Shown here in pieces: positions 16,654 to 24,166 of a DNA stretch of 42,570 bases. The notes below the pieces were generated by a model that ran no database searches, was not told where the DNA came from, and was given only the letters and a program-made list of their open reading frames with translations. How positions within the stretch are numbered: the first letter of the stretch is position 1; each line of letters opens with the position of its first letter. The stretch covers positions 1 through 42,570 of the forward strand of contig DWVR01000075.1 of the NCBI GenBank assembly GCA_019120125.1. Direction: 5' to 3'. This DNA is from Candidatus Phocaeicola excrementigallinarum. GTDB lineage: Bacteria > Bacteroidota > Bacteroidia > Bacteroidales > Bacteroidaceae. A program made the translations under genes and the position numbers.

Positions 16654-17406
16654 TTATTTCTTCACTATGGCGCGGACCACGAATCCCAGATGGCGCATTA
16701 CGGTAGGCAGGTAACCGTAGTACTTGCACATGATGCGAAAGCGCTCTTTCAATGAGGCCTTGTGGTTCCGGGTGGTCATTCCTTCATTCAGATAATCGAT
16801 AAGAGTCAGGTGTGTGTTATGAAGCATCTGGCTCTTTTTCATGATACGGATGCACCAGTCGAAATCGGCTGAGAAACGGTATCTCAGATCAAACGGCTCC
16901 ACAAGATCCCTGCGTGCGAAGAAAGCCTGATGGCAGACCATCATGCCGTTCTTGAAGCTTCTCCATGTGAGGTGCTCGGGTGCCGAAAGGCGGCGCATGC
17001 GCAGGAAGTGGCCTTCCTCGTCCACGATGGCCGTCTCCCCGTAAAGCACGTCGGGCAGCGTGTTTTCCGTGATGGAATGCACCATGAGCGACAGGGTGTC
17101 GTCCTCGTGCAGCTCGTCTCCGGCGTTCAGAAAACATATATAGTCGCCTGTCGCCATTCCGATCCCTTTATTCATCGCGTCATACAGTCCCTTATCCGGT
17201 TCACTGACCACTTTGGTGATGTGCGTGCGGTATTGTCCGATGATTTCCAGTGTCCGGTCCTTTGAGCCTCCGTCCACAATGATGTACTCCAGATTCTTAT
17301 ATGACTGGGTGATGACACTCTGGATGGTATCTTCCAGTGTAGCTCCGGCATTGTAGGTGACGGTGATGATGGAGAACTTGGGATGGAGGTGATGGAAGTT
17401 ATGCAT
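16654..17406 (-). CDS. Family 2 glycosyltransferase
   Basis: A 250-aa GT-A glycosyltransferase of the WcaA type. FSIITVTYNAGATLEDTI opens the fold, IIVDGGSKDRT (42-52) binds the nucleotide, and NAGDE (94-98) holds the DxD-like metal site. It should move a sugar from a nucleotide sugar to a growing lipid-linked glycan on the cytosolic face. Donor and acceptor cannot be read from the sequence. It is the last gene of the glycan operon, overlapping the upstream GT4 gene by 8 nt, and it ends 3 nt from the convergent YfhO-family gene. Confidence 0.9.
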   Translation of the reverse strand: MHNFHHLHPKFSIITVTYNAGATLEDTIQSVITQSYKNLEYIIVDGGSKDRTLEIIGQYRTHITKVVSEPDKGLYDAMNKGIGMATGDYICFLNAGDELHEDDTLSLMVHSITENTLPDVLYGETAIVDEEGHFLRMRRLSAPEHLTWRSFKNGMMVCHQAFFARRDLVEPFDLRYRFSADFDWCIRIMKKSQMLHNTHLTLIDYLNEGMTTRNHKASLKERFRIMCKYYGYLPTVMRHLGFVVRAIVKK

Positions 17407-18661
17407 TGTTTCCTGTAATCTGGTTATAGATATGGATGTATTTCATGGCGACCGTGTGTTCGGAATAAGAACTGAGCACTTTCCGTCTGGCTGCCTCCGA
17501 AAGGCTCTTGTAGTCGCTTTCGTTCAGCGACCAGCAGATTCCGTTGGCCAGGTCCTCCGCTGATTTGTACTGTGCCACGTAGCCGTTGTGCAGATGGTCA
17601 ATCATTTCCGGTATGCCGCCTATATTGAATCCTACGCATGGTATGCCGCACGACATGGCTTCCATGATGGTGTTGGGAAGGTTTTCCATCAGTGAAGGGG
17701 TGACAAACAGGTCGATGGCGTTGTATATGTCAGCGATTTCCCTTTCGCCGCTCACATAGTCAATGCAATGGATAGGAAAGGGAAACAGGGACTCATATTG
17801 CTGCGATTGTTTTCCTACCACCACTACGGCCAGTTCCTTGCCGGCCTCCGGGTGCTTTTCCAGAATCAGCCGGCAGGCTTCCACCAGATAGTCAATGCCT
17901 TTCCGCTTGTCGGTAATCTTCATGGAACTGAACATCAGCAGTTTTTTGCCGGTAGGCAGGTGAAGCTTCTGACGGGCTTCTTTTTTGTCGGTCGGACGGA
18001 ACAGGCTTGTGTTGATCGGATTCGGCAGACTGGTGACCTTGTGTCCTTGTGTCAGGGCGCTTTTCTTGGCCTGTGATTCCAGCCATCGGCTGCAGGCAAT
18101 AAAGGTAATGTTTGCGTTTTGGTAGAGTTTCTGTTTTTTCCTGAATATGCGGTATGACAGGTCTGTCTTGTTGCCTTTATGTAGCAGAGGGCAGTCATGG
18201 CAGTTCGAGGTGTAGTTGGTACAGGTTTCCGCATGGTGGCAGATACCGGTAATGGGCCACATGTCATGCATGGTCCATACCACCGGTTTTCCTGATTCCA
18301 GGATTTTCCGGATATTCTTGAGTGAGAGCATACCTTGGTTGACCCAGTGCAGATGGATCACGTCGGCTTGCCTGAATTCCGGCAATGAGGTGATGTCTGT
18401 TCCTGTATTGGCGATATCCACAGCGAACAAGTTTGTTTTCTTGAAATGGTTTGCTTTCCAGATGATGAATCGTTCCCATACAAAGTTCCAGATGTGCCGC
18501 CATGATTTTTTCAAGGCAACCACTGTTATCCGGTCGCTCTGCTTGTCGCGCACAAGCATCTTTGCCTTGATGCCACTGTCTTTCAGTGCGTCCATCAGTC
18601 GGCTGGCCGCAATGGCTGCTCCTCCTGTCCGTTCGGATGTGTTTATAATCAGTACCCTCAT
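17399..18661 (-). CDS. Family 4 glycosyltransferase with a Cys cluster
   Basis: A 420-aa GT-B glycosyltransferase. The N-terminal half opens MRVLIINTSERTGGAAIAAS. HDMWPITG is followed by a four-Cys cluster (C141, C147, C154, C157), as in many WcaC-like capsule enzymes. The C-terminal GT4 domain has the phosphate loop SSMKITDKRKGIDYL and the ExxxxxxxE-type signature in ENLPNTIMEAMSCGIPCVGF. It uses a nucleotide sugar of unknown identity. A 54-nt gap and a TATTTTTG motif separate it from the upstream gene, so it may have an internal promoter; it overlaps the next gene by 8 nt. Confidence 0.9.
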   Translation of the reverse strand: MRVLIINTSERTGGAAIAASRLMDALKDSGIKAKMLVRDKQSDRITVVALKKSWRHIWNFVWERFIIWKANHFKKTNLFAVDIANTGTDITSLPEFRQADVIHLHWVNQGMLSLKNIRKILESGKPVVWTMHDMWPITGICHHAETCTNYTSNCHDCPLLHKGNKTDLSYRIFRKKQKLYQNANITFIACSRWLESQAKKSALTQGHKVTSLPNPINTSLFRPTDKKEARQKLHLPTGKKLLMFSSMKITDKRKGIDYLVEACRLILEKHPEAGKELAVVVVGKQSQQYESLFPFPIHCIDYVSGEREIADIYNAIDLFVTPSLMENLPNTIMEAMSCGIPCVGFNIGGIPEMIDHLHNGYVAQYKSAEDLANGICWSLNESDYKSLSEAARRKVLSSYSEHTVAMKYIHIYNQITGNNA

Positions 18662-18682
18662 GTGTCGTGCTCAAGATTTGTG

Positions 18683-18690
18683 CAAAAATA
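18683..18690 (-). promoter_or_regulatory. Possible internal promoter in the glycan cluster
   Basis: TATTTTTG on the minus strand, 22 nt before the ATG at 18661, lies in a 54-nt gap that is A/T-rich compared with the genes around it. The -33 region is T-rich but has no clear TTG. Confidence 0.35.
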
Positions 18691-18715
18691 ATATTTTTTG
18701 GAAATAAAATTTTCG

Positions 18716-19624
18716 TTACGCTCCGAAATCTCCTTTTAAAGTGCGTCTGATTCGCCGGATGGCCTTTGCCCAGAAACAGTTTGTCCGCCGGTAGTAACGT
18801 TCGAACACCTTTCTCGCCTCCTTGTTTTCTTCTACAGGTGAGATGGGGCTTACCGGAAGCGGATTCATCCACAAGTCAGAAGCGTAAAGTCCGCCTCCTC
18901 CACAGTTGGTCCCGCTGCCGTCAAATCCCGTGTTCTGCACAAGCGATTTTCCGACATTGAGCGAGAGTATGCCGTCAAGGAAAAGGCTGGCGTTCCATCG
19001 GATGGCCCATGAATTGTTTTTCCCGGCTATCTGTCTGCGCAGCATCCGTGTGAACGGATAGTTTCCGTTGAAGTCGAAGTAACGGGTCAGGTGGCGTTCC
19101 TCTAGCCGGGAGAGCAGCTCTTTCCCGTCGGGGTTGAAGTGCTTCCATGCCCGTTCCCATGTAGCCCATCCCCAGCTTCCGGTCCATCTGATGAGGAAAG
19201 TGTCTGGCAGGGACGGATCTTTTGTGAAGTCACAGGCTTGGATATGTCCTACCTTCTCTTCGTTCTTATACATTTCCAGTGCATCGTTCATGAAACGGAG
19301 GAAATGGGGGGCCACCACCAGATCGTCTTCCAGCACGATGACTCTCCCATGGGCATTGACTTGTGTGGTCACTCCGTCGATTACATTACGGGCAAGTCCC
19401 CAGTTTTTCTCGCGTTCAATGACGGTCACTTGTTTGAACCCATCGGTAGAGCGTATGAGTCGTCGGACTTCACTGACCTGCTGTATGTCTGTTTCGGAAC
19501 GTGCCTGGTCTGCGTAGATGAACAGTTCGCTGTCGGCCGCTTCGGCGTTTGCTTTCAGTGATTCGATGACACGTCGGGTATGTTCGGGACGGTTGTAAAC
19601 GAAAAGTAGGATAGGGGCATACAT
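18716..19624 (-). CDS. GT-A glycosyltransferase (GT2-like)
   Basis: A 302-aa protein opening MYAPILLFVYNRPEHTRRVI, with the metal-binding motif VLEDDLV (97-103), the usual DxD position of GT-A folds. Downstream come WTGSWGWATWERAWKHFNPD and a short basic end. This subgroup (Bacteroidetes glycan loci; distantly like GNT-I/GT13) is usually annotated only as glycosyltransferase. It lies 33 nt after the next gene upstream and 54 nt before the GT4 gene. Sugar donor and linkage are unknown. Confidence 0.82.
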   Translation of the reverse strand: MYAPILLFVYNRPEHTRRVIESLKANAEAADSELFIYADQARSETDIQQVSEVRRLIRSTDGFKQVTVIEREKNWGLARNVIDGVTTQVNAHGRVIVLEDDLVVAPHFLRFMNDALEMYKNEEKVGHIQACDFTKDPSLPDTFLIRWTGSWGWATWERAWKHFNPDGKELLSRLEERHLTRYFDFNGNYPFTRMLRRQIAGKNNSWAIRWNASLFLDGILSLNVGKSLVQNTGFDGSGTNCGGGGLYASDLWMNPLPVSPISPVEENKEARKVFERYYRRTNCFWAKAIRRIRRTLKGDFGA

Positions 19625-19657
19625 TTTAATGAAGAATTAATGATTAAGAGTGAAGGA

Positions 19658-20548
19658 TTACAGGAAGTGCGGCGCTTCTTTCCGGGTCTTCCGTCGGACT
19701 TGGATAACTTTACCCGTCCGTGTTGTCAATTTTATAGCAAGATATAGATAGGTACATTCGTCCTGTGGCTTGATATGGAAAAAGGCGGTCAGACTTTTTT
19801 TGATACAGGCAAGTACACTGTATACGAACGCGTTTCCGATGGGACGGTTAATATTGGCGTATTCTGAAAGCAGGTAGACATATTCCGAGCGGAAATAAGC
19901 CTTGCGCGTCACCTCCCGGAATTCACGGTCGTGGCATCCGAATACTTTCGGGGAATATCCTATCTTTAAATGATGGTAATGCAATCGGTTGATATAATCT
20001 TTATCTTCACCATAATGGTAGAATAGCGGAGAGAAACCTCCTACAGTCTTTAGTGTAGTAATCGGGATAAACCAAAAGGCCGCATTGATGAAGGTGGCTT
20101 CAACCAGTGACTTGCTTTTGGGAAGTTCCGTTTTATCTTTGATTTGTACATAGTGTGCAAAACCTTTGTCCAATTGGTTGCCTTGCCCGTTCAGATGGAC
20201 AGGAGAGAGAATCCCGAATGTAGGATTTTCTCGGGACAGACCGGCCAGTGTGCCGATGGTATCTGTGCTGACCCACGCATCCTGATTCAGCAGGAAAACG
20301 GCGTCAAAGCCTTCCTGCATAGCGATTTGCATACCTATATTGTTCGCTTTTCCGAATCCGAGATTTTGTCCGTTATCGATAATACGGACAGACGGATAAG
20401 CTTGCCGGATGGTAGAGACGGTCCGGTCTTTTGAGCCGTTGTCGATGACAAGTATTTCTGTAGGATATGTGGATAGCAACAGGCTCTCTAAACAAGGTCT
20501 TATCCATTTCTCGAAATTGTAGGAAATGATGATAGTCAATACTTTCAT
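19658..20548 (-). CDS. Family 2 glycosyltransferase, rhamnosyltransferase-like
   Basis: A 296-aa GT-A protein: MKVLTIIISYNFEKW, the nucleotide-binding VIDNGSKDRT (34-43), the acidic NQDAW motif (88-92) and the acceptor-side GGFSPLFYHYGEDKDY typical of WbbL-like enzymes. Such proteins add deoxyhexoses or other sugars to lipid-linked acceptors, but the donor cannot be told from the motifs. The C-terminus has a hydrophobic stretch and a basic end. Its ATG is 4 nt after the preceding gene's stop. Confidence 0.88.
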   Translation of the reverse strand: MKVLTIIISYNFEKWIRPCLESLLLSTYPTEILVIDNGSKDRTVSTIRQAYPSVRIIDNGQNLGFGKANNIGMQIAMQEGFDAVFLLNQDAWVSTDTIGTLAGLSRENPTFGILSPVHLNGQGNQLDKGFAHYVQIKDKTELPKSKSLVEATFINAAFWFIPITTLKTVGGFSPLFYHYGEDKDYINRLHYHHLKIGYSPKVFGCHDREFREVTRKAYFRSEYVYLLSEYANINRPIGNAFVYSVLACIKKSLTAFFHIKPQDECTYLYLAIKLTTRTGKVIQVRRKTRKEAPHFL

Positions 20549-20552
20549 TGCC

Positions 20553-21575
20553 TTATCGCTTTAGTTTTATCAGTATGGTGGTAATCCGGTCGTATATCTT
20601 TTTCTGTAGGCTGACAGTTGGAATTCCGGTCATTTTTCGGGCATTCTCCCAGAATGACTTTTCTTCTCCTAGTCCTTGCCGCTTTTCTATGTAGCGGAAC
20701 AAGCGGTACAGTCCTCGTTTCTTTTCATAAGGCAGATGCCATACAGGAATGTTCATGTCTTCCGGCATGATGTTATTGAATTGTGGCGAGGTCCACATCC
20801 GTTTCACATAGTCGTTGGCTATGCGGTTGCGGAATTGCAGATGTTCTGCCATTATGCTGAGCACATGGGCTTCTTCGTTCAATCTGGATTGACGGCTGTC
20901 CGTCCGCTGAAGATTGAAATGCCATAGTTCCGGATAAGTCTTGTTGATGCGGGCTATGAGATCTCCACGCAGACAGATAAACTCGCCTCCGTAATAAGTG
21001 ATGGGTTGTTGGGGCTTCTTGTGGTAGCAGGCCTCATAAAACTCATCCATTTCCGGGAGAGTGACACCGTTGATGTTTGCTTTCCTGTCCGTGATGAACT
21101 CATAGAGTGCGCTTCCTTTTTCTCTGGTCTTGTCGAAAAGGGACTTCAGTGAAGTACGGCACAGGCAGTCGGCATCTGTGACGAGCAAGGCGTCATCCGG
21201 TTGCATACGGCCTTCCATGTATCTCAGGATGTCGTACAGGTAAAACTGGTTTTGCCAGGCACTATACCAGTTCTTGGGCGGCTTGCACGTGTAGGAAAGT
21301 GTCACGGTTTCCACGTTTAGTGTGTCGAACAGCCGTTGCAGGAATGCCGGCAGTTCCTGTTTCTTCAGGTTGCTGAAAAACAAGAGTCTGGCCGAAGGGT
21401 TATAATGCTGGAATGTCCGGAAAAACGGCACTTGTATCTGCATATAGATGGAATGTACCAATGCGGAATCTCCTTTTTGTCCCATTTGCGGATAAAAGCT
21501 GGCCTCTTCTGCCGATTCTTTGTAGAACCAGGTGGCTATGTAGTTGACAGGTTGCTTCATTTGTGTATTAGTCAT
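20553..21575 (-). CDS. Putative GT-A glycosyltransferase (DxD type)
   Basis: A 340-aa cytosolic protein without signal peptide or membrane helices. D134-A-D136 in LLVTDADCLCR is a DxD metal site of the kind seen in GT8-like transferases. PITYYGGEFICLRGDLI and YELWHFN-like segments around it suggest a GT-A fold. I do not recognise a named family. The ATG at 21575 overlaps the upstream gene's stop by 8 nt; an ATG at 21560 (MKQPVNYIATWFYKE) is an equally good start. Position in the glycan operon supports a transferase role; donor unknown. Confidence 0.68.
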   Translation of the reverse strand: MTNTQMKQPVNYIATWFYKESAEEASFYPQMGQKGDSALVHSIYMQIQVPFFRTFQHYNPSARLLFFSNLKKQELPAFLQRLFDTLNVETVTLSYTCKPPKNWYSAWQNQFYLYDILRYMEGRMQPDDALLVTDADCLCRTSLKSLFDKTREKGSALYEFITDRKANINGVTLPEMDEFYEACYHKKPQQPITYYGGEFICLRGDLIARINKTYPELWHFNLQRTDSRQSRLNEEAHVLSIMAEHLQFRNRIANDYVKRMWTSPQFNNIMPEDMNIPVWHLPYEKKRGLYRLFRYIEKRQGLGEEKSFWENARKMTGIPTVSLQKKIYDRITTILIKLKR

Positions 21576-22485
21576 TAAAATATTGGCGGATCCATTGATT
21601 GATGTCATATCGGTCCTTGATGGTTCTGGAGGTTTCCTGTATGGGAGTGGACATGAACTGTGTCAACCGGTCAATGGAATCTTTCCCAAAAATAAAGATA
21701 TTTTGGGGATTGTAAAAATCATACTGTGTTATTTCCTGATTGTTCGTAATCAGTTTCTTGTTGTAGAACAGTGCCTCCAGTGGGCGACGGGTCAGTCCCG
21801 CCTGTCCTTGTTGGCAGATGTCGATGACGCATCGGGTCTGGTCAAGATGTCTCAGGTACTCCGGATAAGTGATCTTGTCTGCCGGACTTTTGGGTATTAT
21901 GAAATCACATTTGTAGCCTTCCGATTCCATGAATGTCCGGAGGTCCGTCAGAATGGTTTCCCTGTCTTTGGGCAGTCCGCAGAAAAAGCAATCGGAAATG
22001 ATCTCATCGGTCCGATTGTCAGGATAGCAGAAATATTGTCCCGTGTATGTCATTCCGTATTGTGTGGCTTCGTATGGGTCGAAGCTTGTCAGGCGGTATC
22101 CTAGCTCACGGATTTTCATCAAGTATTCTTCAGGATTGCGGAAAGTGGTATGCACGGGGTTGCAATAGTAGATGTGGCAAGGTACGTCTTTGGGCATATA
22201 GGGACGAATGGCACGGAGCACACGCACGTTGCACGCTTCGTAAATCAGGATGGCATCTCCCGCTTGTGCATGGATAAGTCGGTCGAAGTATGGCTTCGGA
22301 AACCACCAGTACAAAAGCCGCCGGGGTAAGGGAACACGTCCCACCAGCAGACTCCGGAGCAGTCCCTTAAAGCGTTGTGAGGGATAGCGGAGGAAGTCCG
22401 GCAACATCACGATGTGTGTGCGGAGTTCAGGTCTCAGCCTTTTGAAAATGTCACGTGGGGGACTGACTACGTAGAGGGTGCTCAT
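21568..22485 (-). CDS. Putative GT-B-like glycosyltransferase of the glycan cluster
   Basis: A 305-aa cytosolic protein. I see no full GT signature, but QQGQAGLTRRPLEALFYNKKLITNN near residues 227-251 resembles the nucleotide-binding end of GT-B enzymes (a Glu preceding a conserved loop). The N-terminal half contains AGDAILIYEACNVRVLRAI and a Pro/Asp-rich middle. It is the first gene after the flippase, behind a TATATTTG promoter element, and overlaps the next gene by 8 nt. Function is inferred mostly from operon membership; a CgeB-like or otherwise non-catalytic role is possible. Confidence 0.6.
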   Translation of the reverse strand: MSTLYVVSPPRDIFKRLRPELRTHIVMLPDFLRYPSQRFKGLLRSLLVGRVPLPRRLLYWWFPKPYFDRLIHAQAGDAILIYEACNVRVLRAIRPYMPKDVPCHIYYCNPVHTTFRNPEEYLMKIRELGYRLTSFDPYEATQYGMTYTGQYFCYPDNRTDEIISDCFFCGLPKDRETILTDLRTFMESEGYKCDFIIPKSPADKITYPEYLRHLDQTRCVIDICQQGQAGLTRRPLEALFYNKKLITNNQEITQYDFYNPQNIFIFGKDSIDRLTQFMSTPIQETSRTIKDRYDINQWIRQYFND

Positions 22486-22498
22486 AATTCTTAAAAAT

Positions 22499-22525
22499 GC
22501 AGATTAAAGCGGATTTCCGCGGATT
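22499..22525. repeat. 27-nt repeat, diverged copy (left of flippase gene)
   Basis: It matches 23 of 27 bases, in direct orientation, of the repeat inside the hairpin at 24093-24119. It lies in the presumed leader between the promoter motif at 22533-22540 and the ATG at 22485. Confidence 0.6.
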
Positions 22526-22532
22526 GTTTCCA

Positions 22533-22540
22533 CAAATATA
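22533..22540 (-). promoter_or_regulatory. -7 element for the glycosyltransferase operon
   Basis: The minus strand reads TATATTTG, an exact consensus match 47 nt before the ATG at 22485. No clear -33 TTG is seen. The 129-nt gap after the flippase holds this motif and the 27-nt repeat. Confidence 0.5.
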
Positions 22541-22614
22541 ATAAAGTTTCATGGATTTGATGCCATAGAGTAGATAAAACCCGGTGTGCGTTTCTTTGTG
22601 ATGGACAGATGCGT

Positions 22615-24069
22615 TCACGGGCGTTTCTTTTTAAACAAGTAACCGATGCATTCCTGCATGATCTCGGCATGTGCCAGTCTCATCACGAGAAAATAACATA
22701 TGGCGGCTGTGATGACTTTTATGAGGAATGTGATGGGAAGCGGACCTCCTGTATATTCTGCGATTCCCCAACCGATGCCGCAAGCCGTAAGGGCGATGAC
22801 AAGGAAGGGAATAAGGTCGAGCAGGAGCATCCGCAAGGTGAGGCGGATGAACCGGAAGGCGAAACGTTGCCACACGAAGATCCATCCGATATTGATACAC
22901 ACACCCGCAATTACCATGGTATGTATGTCGCCTCCGAAGCGGACGATCAATAATACCACTGCCAACTGGAGTACGACCTGCGTGATGATGTTCCACATAT
23001 AGACATTCGATTTCCCTTGGCTGACAATTAGGTTCGAGAACAAGGTGTTGAGGGGGATGAACGCGCCTCCGATGCAGAGCAGTTGCATCAGCGGGATGCT
23101 GCCGGTCCATTTTTCGCCTACGGTGATCAGTATCAGTTCGCGTGTTATGATACTAAGTCCGAACATGGCTGGAAAAGCCAGGAAGGCACAGAAACGGAGA
23201 ATCTTGCGGAACACGCGTAAGGAGCGTTCACGGTCATCGTTGATGCTTGCCAGTACGGGTTGTGCCACACTTCCCATCATTCCCGTAATGAACTGATGTC
23301 CTGTAGCGTTCCATTTGTTTGCCTGGTTGTAGTTGCCCACGGCCTGTGGAGTGAAATATTTTCCCAATATCACTGAAAGCAGGTTGTTGTTCAGCTGGTT
23401 GGCGATGTTTGTTATCAAAAGCTTGCTGCTGAAAGCGAAAAGCGGCCTTAAAGGATGGAAATCAATGTGGAATGTCGGTCTCCATGGGGAAAAATACCAT
23501 GTGCAGAGTGTCACTGTAATCAGGTAGGTGAGGCTTTGTGTGGCGATCCCCCAATAAGAGAATCCGTTGAAAGCGAGCGTGATGCCCAGACTGCCCGAAA
23601 CCATGTGGGCAATGATGCCCGAAAGGGCTTGCTGGCGCACCTTCAGGTTGCGGAAAAGATAAGCTCCTTGTGCCGTGCCCAGACTGGCGATGGGAATGGC
23701 AAGGAAGCAATAGCGTGCCAATGGAACAAGTTCAGGTTCCTGATAGAATCGGGCGATGAGCGGGGCACAAAAGAAAAGGATGAGATAGGCGCATGTGCCG
23801 ATGAGCAGGCTGCACCAGAATACGGCGTTGTAGTCTTCGTGCCGGATGTTTCTCACGTTCACCAATGCCGCCCGGAATCCACTTTCCTGCAGTGAGTTTC
23901 CGATGAGGGTAAAGATAGTCAGCATCCCCACCATTCCATATTCGTCGGGCGAAAGGATGCGTCCCAAAATAATTCCGAACACGAGCACAAGCACTTGTTG
24001 GGCACCATTGTTGATGGCCCCCCACAACAGACCTTTCGCGGTCTTTTCTTTCAGTGACGGTTCGGGCAT
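22615..24069 (-). CDS. Wzx-type lipid-linked oligosaccharide flippase
   Basis: A 484-aa MOP-superfamily membrane protein with about twelve to fourteen helices. It opens with SLKEKTAKGLLWGAINNGAQ and has GRILSPDEYGMVGMLTIFT, typical of the WzxC/TuaB branch, and a cytosolic loop with YFTPQAVGNYNQANKW. It should flip undecaprenyl-linked oligosaccharide to the periplasmic face. It is the first gene of the glycan cluster, 97 nt after metG, and related repeats lie on both sides of it. I see no promoter consensus right before it, so it may be read through from metG past the hairpin at 24089-24154. Confidence 0.9.
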   Translation of the reverse strand: MPEPSLKEKTAKGLLWGAINNGAQQVLVLVFGIILGRILSPDEYGMVGMLTIFTLIGNSLQESGFRAALVNVRNIRHEDYNAVFWCSLLIGTCAYLILFFCAPLIARFYQEPELVPLARYCFLAIPIASLGTAQGAYLFRNLKVRQQALSGIIAHMVSGSLGITLAFNGFSYWGIATQSLTYLITVTLCTWYFSPWRPTFHIDFHPLRPLFAFSSKLLITNIANQLNNNLLSVILGKYFTPQAVGNYNQANKWNATGHQFITGMMGSVAQPVLASINDDRERSLRVFRKILRFCAFLAFPAMFGLSIITRELILITVGEKWTGSIPLMQLLCIGGAFIPLNTLFSNLIVSQGKSNVYMWNIITQVVLQLAVVLLIVRFGGDIHTMVIAGVCINIGWIFVWQRFAFRFIRLTLRMLLLDLIPFLVIALTACGIGWGIAEYTGGPLPITFLIKVITAAICYFLVMRLAHAEIMQECIGYLFKKKRP

Positions 24070-24088
24070 ATAATTTAAATTAGGGATA

Positions 24089-24154
24089 AAACGCAGATTA
24101 GCGCAGATTTACGCGGATTTTTATAATCTGCGAAATCCGCGCTAATCTGCGTTT
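24089..24154. repeat. 66-nt near-perfect hairpin between metG and the flippase gene
   Basis: AAACGCAGATTAGCGC (24089-24104) pairs perfectly with GCGCTAATCTGCGTTT (24139-24154). Inside, GATTT/AAATC and CGC/GCG continue the stem with small bulges. A diverged 27-nt part recurs at 22499-22525. It may terminate metG transcription or be a dispersed palindromic element; no strong T-run follows on the minus strand. Confidence 0.75.
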
Positions 24155-24166
24155 CAAACTAAAATA

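Noticed and set aside
24070..24166. Riboswitch or T-box linked to metG
   Set aside because: The structure lies after metG, not before it, and consists of one long palindrome with no conserved riboswitch core.
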